NCBI GenBank assembly: GCA_017307955.1
Contig: JAFKFV010000020.1
Span: forward strand, 82,246 to 146,245
Source of the DNA: Allobosea sp.
GTDB taxonomy: Bacteria; Pseudomonadota; Alphaproteobacteria; Rhizobiales; Kaistiaceae
Direction: 5' to 3'
Length of the DNA stretch: 64,000 bases
Of this stretch, positions 60,814-64,000 are shown piece after piece. Position 1 is the first letter of the stretch; each line of letters opens with the position of its first letter. The notes under the pieces were generated by a model. The model was not told where the DNA came from. It did no database searches and worked only from the letters and a program-made list of their open reading frames with translations. A program made the position numbers and the translations under genes.

Positions 60814-60839
60814 GGGTCGCGCTTCGGCGCGGCCCTTTT
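60814..60839 (+). terminator. Intrinsic terminator after csbD-like gene
   Basis: A 9-bp stem (GGGTCGCGC with GCGCGGCCC, one G-T pair) closed by TTCG and followed by TTTT, with an A-rich stretch upstream. A convincing rho-independent terminator. Confidence 0.8.
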
Positions 60840-60905
60840 CGTTTGGGCCCATGCTGGTAGAAGCGGGGGAAGCGGTACGGACCGCGGCTCGAATGGGAGG
60901 GTTGA

Positions 60906-62546
60906 ATGGCGGTCTTTGTCGGTGTCGATGTCGGCACGGGCAGCGCGCGGGCAGGCGTCTTCGACGCCGAGGGCCGCATGCTCGCCGCGGCGAAGCGCCC
61001 GATCGCCATCTGGCATGAGCCGGGCGACATCGTCGAGCAGTCCTCCGCCAATATCTGGGACGCCGTCTGCGCCTCCGTGCGCGAGGCGGTAGCCGCATCG
61101 GGCGTCGAGCCGGGCGATGTGGCCGGCATCGGCTTCGATGCGACCTGTTCGCTGGTAGTGGTCGGCACCGACGGGCGGGGGCTGCCGGTCGGCCCCTCCG
61201 GCGATCCGGCGCGCGACATCATCGTCTGGATGGATCACCGCGCGCTCGACCAGACGCGCCGCATCAACGAGACGAAGCACTCGGTCCTCGCCTATGTCGG
61301 CGGCCAGGTCTCGCCCGAGATGGAGACGCCGAAGCTGCTCTGGCTCGCGGAGAGGCTGCCGGGGACTTTCGCGGCGGCGGCGCATTTCTTCGACCTTTCG
61401 GATTGGCTGACCTTCCGCGCGACGGGAAGCCTCGACCGCTCGGTCTGCACGCTCACCTGCAAATGGACCTATCTCGCCCATGAGAAGCGCTGGGACGAGG
61501 GCTTCTTCCGGGCCATCGGACTTGGCGCACTGGCCGACGAGGGCTTCGCGCGCATCGGCACGCATGTAATCGAGCCGGGCACAGCGATCGGCAACGGGCT
61601 GACGGAAGAGGCGGCGGCGGCGTTCGGGCTGCGACCGGGAACGGCCGTCGGCGCCGCGCTCATCGATGCCCATGCCGGCGGGCTCGGCTCGATCGGCGCC
61701 CGCGACATGGAGGGTCGTGCCACCGACCCGACCCGGCAGATGGGCTATATCTTCGGCACCTCCGCCTGCGCCATGGCGTCGACGCCGGCGCCGAGCTTCG
61801 TGCCGGGCGTCTGGGGCCCCTATTATGGCGCGATGCTGCCCGGCCTCTGGCTCAACGAGGGCGGACAGTCTGCTGCCGGCGCTGCGATCGATCACCTGGT
61901 GCGCCTGCACCCGGCGACCCCGGCGGCTGAGGCCGAGGCAGGGCGGCGCGGCATCGGCCTTTTCGCGCTGCTGGAGGAGATCATCGCCGCCGAGGCGAAG
62001 GATGCCGAAGCGGTCGCTCGCTTGGCGGCTTCGCTGCATGTCGTTCCGGAATTCCTCGGCAATCGTGCGCCCAACGCCGATCCCGACGCCCGCGCCACCC
62101 TTCTTGGCCTCGGCTTCGATACCGACACCGCGAGCCTCGCCCGCCTCTATCTCGCGGGACTCGGCGGTCTCGCCTATGGCGCGCGCCAGATCGTCGATGC
62201 GCTCGATGCGCATGGCGCGAAGATCGAGACCATCGTCATCTCAGGCGGCGCGGGACAGAGCGATCTCGTACGGCGCTTGCTCGCCGATGCTACGGGCCGG
62301 GCGATCGCCATCCCCGAGGCGGCCGAGCCGGTGCTGCTCGGCGCGGCCATGCTGGGCGCGGTCGCGGCCGGCGCCTTCCCCGATACGCTCGCAGCGATCG
62401 GCCGCATGTCGCGCCTTTCGGCCGTCTTCCGCCCCGCGCCCGGCGCCGCGGCGCGCATTCACGCGGCGAAATATGCGATCTTCCTCGATCTGCAGCGCGC
62501 CGAGATGCGGGCGCGCGCACACATGGCCGAGGCGCTCGAAAGCTAG
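60906..62546 (+). CDS. FGGY-family carbohydrate kinase (D-ribulokinase-like)
   Basis: A 546-residue kinase. Phosphate-1 motif VFVGVDVGTGSARAGVFD at the N-terminus, IGFDATCSLVVVGTDGRGLP near residue 80 (TCSLV is typical of the ribulokinase branch), WMDHRALDQTRRIN, the nucleotide segment GYIFGTSACAMASTPAPSFV and adenosine motif VISGGAGQSDLVRRLLADAT. It phosphorylates a pentulose, probably D-ribulose. It starts at ATG 60906, 9 bp ahead of a ROK regulator, in a two-gene operon preceded by the csbD terminator. It could process the pentose released by nucleoside hydrolases after isomerisation, by inference. Confidence 0.9.
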   Translation: MAVFVGVDVGTGSARAGVFDAEGRMLAAAKRPIAIWHEPGDIVEQSSANIWDAVCASVREAVAASGVEPGDVAGIGFDATCSLVVVGTDGRGLPVGPSGDPARDIIVWMDHRALDQTRRINETKHSVLAYVGGQVSPEMETPKLLWLAERLPGTFAAAAHFFDLSDWLTFRATGSLDRSVCTLTCKWTYLAHEKRWDEGFFRAIGLGALADEGFARIGTHVIEPGTAIGNGLTEEAAAAFGLRPGTAVGAALIDAHAGGLGSIGARDMEGRATDPTRQMGYIFGTSACAMASTPAPSFVPGVWGPYYGAMLPGLWLNEGGQSAAGAAIDHLVRLHPATPAAEAEAGRRGIGLFALLEEIIAAEAKDAEAVARLAASLHVVPEFLGNRAPNADPDARATLLGLGFDTDTASLARLYLAGLGGLAYGARQIVDALDAHGAKIETIVISGGAGQSDLVRRLLADATGRAIAIPEAAEPVLLGAAMLGAVAAGAFPDTLAAIGRMSRLSAVFRPAPGAAARIHAAKYAIFLDLQRAEMRARAHMAEALES

Positions 62547-62555
62547 GGAAGCGGC

Positions 62556-63731
62556 ATGCCGTTCGGCAAGGACTATCATCCCCGGATCGCCAGCCTGCGC
62601 GAGCGCGGTGCGCCGCTGCGCGGCTCGGCCGGCCGCAACCTTGTCCACGCCGCCGACCACAATGCCCGCGTCACGCTGGAGGCGCTGCGCCGCGGCGAGG
62701 GGCTGACGCGCCTGCAACTCGCCGAGGTCACGGGCCTCTCGGCGCCCGGCATCACCAACATCATCCGCCGCCTCGAGGAACAGGGCCTGATCCGCGCCGT
62801 CTCGGGCGGGCGCGGCGCCCGCTTCGGCATCGAGGGCGACGGCGCCTATGGCATGGGCGTCGATGTCGACAGCCGCTTCGTCACGGCGGCGATCGTCGAC
62901 CTGAAAGGCCGCATCGTCGCGCGCGCCCGCCGCGATGCCGCCTCCGCCGAAGTCGATGACGTGCTGCCGCAGATGCGGGCGGCCGCGGACGCGGCGCTGG
63001 CGGCGCTGGGGCCGGCGCGGGCTGAGCGCCTCGCCGGCATCGGCATCGGCACGCCCTTCGACGCCGGCCGCATCATCGAGGTGCTGGCGCCCCATCCCGT
63101 CCATGTCGAACGGTCCTCGGTCGCGGCGGCGCTCGGCGAGCGGCTGCTCGGCGATCCCCCGCCCGACGGCAGCTTCGTGCAGGTCCTGTTCGGCCGCGAA
63201 GTCCGGGCCGGGCTGATGATCCGCGGCCATCTCTTCCACGGCGTTTCCGATCGCGCCGGCCGCATCGGCCAGATGCGCACCGGCGAGGACGGCGAACTGC
63301 TCGAGGACGCCGCCGCGATCACCGAACTCCGCCCGTGGCTCGACCGCCATATCGAGGCGGGCGGCGATCCCGACCATTTCCTCGACACGCTCGACGGCGA
63401 GGGGAGGGCCGCTGTCGAGCGCTGGCTCGGGCGCGCCGCGGGTCATTTCGCCGATGCCGCCATCGCGATTTCAGGCTTCCTGGCGCCGGGCCGGATCTTC
63501 GTCGGCGGGCGCCTGCCGCGCGACCTGGTCGAACTCTTCGCCACCCGCTTCGCGGCGATCCGCATGGCGCGAATGACCGGGCCGACGCAGCCGCAATGGC
63601 TGCCGGAGATCGTGCCGGCGACTCTGGGGCCGGACTGCGTGCTGCTCGGCGCGGCGATGCTGCCTTTTCTCGGCACGCTCCTTCCCGATCCGCGCGACCC
63701 GCCCGATGTCGGCGGCGGCGCGGCCGGGTAG
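62556..63731 (+). CDS. ROK-family transcriptional regulator
   Basis: A 391-residue protein. N-terminal winged helix DHNARVTLEALRRGEGLTRL, QLAEVTGLSAPGITNIIRRL, EEQGLIRAVSGG at residues about 30-85, followed by a ROK-type domain. The phosphate loop DxGGT of sugar kinases is replaced by GMGVDVDSRFVTAAIVDLKG, and the zinc motif CxCGxxGC is missing (IGQMRTGEDGELLEDAAAI at that place), so it is a regulator only. It probably controls the FGGY kinase gene that ends 9 bp upstream. It ends 6 bp before a convergent partial gene. Confidence 0.85.
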   Translation: MPFGKDYHPRIASLRERGAPLRGSAGRNLVHAADHNARVTLEALRRGEGLTRLQLAEVTGLSAPGITNIIRRLEEQGLIRAVSGGRGARFGIEGDGAYGMGVDVDSRFVTAAIVDLKGRIVARARRDAASAEVDDVLPQMRAAADAALAALGPARAERLAGIGIGTPFDAGRIIEVLAPHPVHVERSSVAAALGERLLGDPPPDGSFVQVLFGREVRAGLMIRGHLFHGVSDRAGRIGQMRTGEDGELLEDAAAITELRPWLDRHIEAGGDPDHFLDTLDGEGRAAVERWLGRAAGHFADAAIAISGFLAPGRIFVGGRLPRDLVELFATRFAAIRMARMTGPTQPQWLPEIVPATLGPDCVLLGAAMLPFLGTLLPDPRDPPDVGGGAAG

Positions 63732-63737
63732 GGCCCC

Positions 63738-64000
63738 TCAGGCGCTCTCGCGGCGGAGCGCGTCCGCCCAGCCCGGCATGGGATGGATGACGGGCGGCAG
63801 GCCGGTCAGCGGCAGGCGCGTGCGTTGGGCGGGATCATAGGATTCGAGCCGCAGCACCTCGGCGAGCGGCATGGTCGCGGCGCCGAGCGCGGTCGCATCC
63901 TCGGAGCCGGCGGCACGGTGGATGGCCGGGGCGGGGCGGGGATCGCGCGCCAGGTATTCGCTCACATAGCTCAGCATCTCGTCGAGCAGCCGCACCGGCA
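63738..64000 (-). CDS. C-terminal fragment of an unidentified protein, cut by window end
   Basis: The minus frame is open from the window end to a TGA at 63738, giving the last 87 or so residues: PVRLLDEMLSYVSEYLARDP, RPAPAIHRAAGSEDATALGA, ATMPLAEVLRLESYDPAQRT, then a proline-rich end and WADALRRESA. I do not recognise the family; the start lies outside the window. Codon use agrees with the genome, and it abuts the ROK gene in a convergent arrangement. Confidence 0.55.
   Translation of the reverse strand, partial: PVRLLDEMLSYVSEYLARDPRPAPAIHRAAGSEDATALGAATMPLAEVLRLESYDPAQRTRLPLTGLPPVIHPMPGWADALRRESA

Overview
The window is gene-dense, GC-rich DNA (visibly about two thirds G+C) with the style of an alphaproteobacterium of the order Hyphomicrobiales (Rhizobiales). 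The grounds are stacks of sugar and nucleoside ABC importers in ATGA-overlapping operons, the intergenic palindromes typical of that order, and a candidate Irr-type iron box. I see no rRNA, tRNA, CRISPR array, transposase or prophage gene. Genus cannot be told from the sequence alone. Layout: (1) 1-3395 (minus) holds a four-gene operon: a Tm-1-like ATP-binding (UPF0261) protein, a PEP-hydrolase-type TIM barrel, a cupin and a sugar-phosphate isomerase/epimerase cut by the window edge. A TetR regulator (3580-4281) is divergent, followed by a complete importer with one binding protein, two permeases, a 66-residue membrane protein and two ATPases (4351-10212). (2) 10229-11762 is a TetR/short-chain dehydrogenase pair sharing a perfect 20-bp palindrome. 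(3) 11779-17268 holds an L-rhamnose mutarotase-type protein, a GntR regulator, an enolase-superfamily dehydratase and an importer without its own ATPase. (4) 17449-24734 (minus) holds an amidohydrolase/deaminase, a nucleoside hydrolase and a BMP-type nucleoside importer. (5) 25088-35519 is a methionine-salvage region: mtnB and mtnD on minus, a binding protein, an exported protein of unknown function and mtnK on plus, a VapC-type toxin-antitoxin pair, then a binding protein, an LVIVD-repeat protein, an ATPase and a permease on minus. Together these read as uptake and salvage of 5-methylthioribose and possibly methylthioadenosine. (6) 35835-43875 holds an aldo/keto reductase and a seven-gene sugar operon (binding protein, isomerase, two permeases, Gfo/Idh oxidoreductase, epimerase, SDR), again without an ATPase. 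(7) 44373-53625 holds a second BMP nucleoside importer, two nucleoside hydrolases, an isochorismatase-fold hydrolase, a MarR regulator and an enamidase-like amidohydrolase. (8) 53723-58841 holds an atypical low-GC gene, a ketopantoate-reductase-like protein, a tandem pair of amino-acid-synthesis-family (DUF1185) proteins, a flavoprotein and a VIT-family metal transporter with an Irr-like box. (9) 58875-64000 holds RidA, a galactose-mutarotase-like protein, CsbD, an FGGY kinase, a ROK regulator and a partial gene. The strongest non-obvious signal is an 18-bp operator-like element, GATTGTNNGACCATCAAC. It occurs at the divergent promoters of the sugar operon (43875) and the nucleoside operon (44373), and again 12 kb away at the promoter of the DUF1185 pair (56339), each time 17-21 bp downstream of an exact TTGACA. 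It ties these transcription units into one predicted regulon, which may handle the sugar and base halves of an N-glycoside. The second main idea is an integrated methylthioadenosine/methylthioribose import and salvage locus built around mtnK, mtnB and mtnD.
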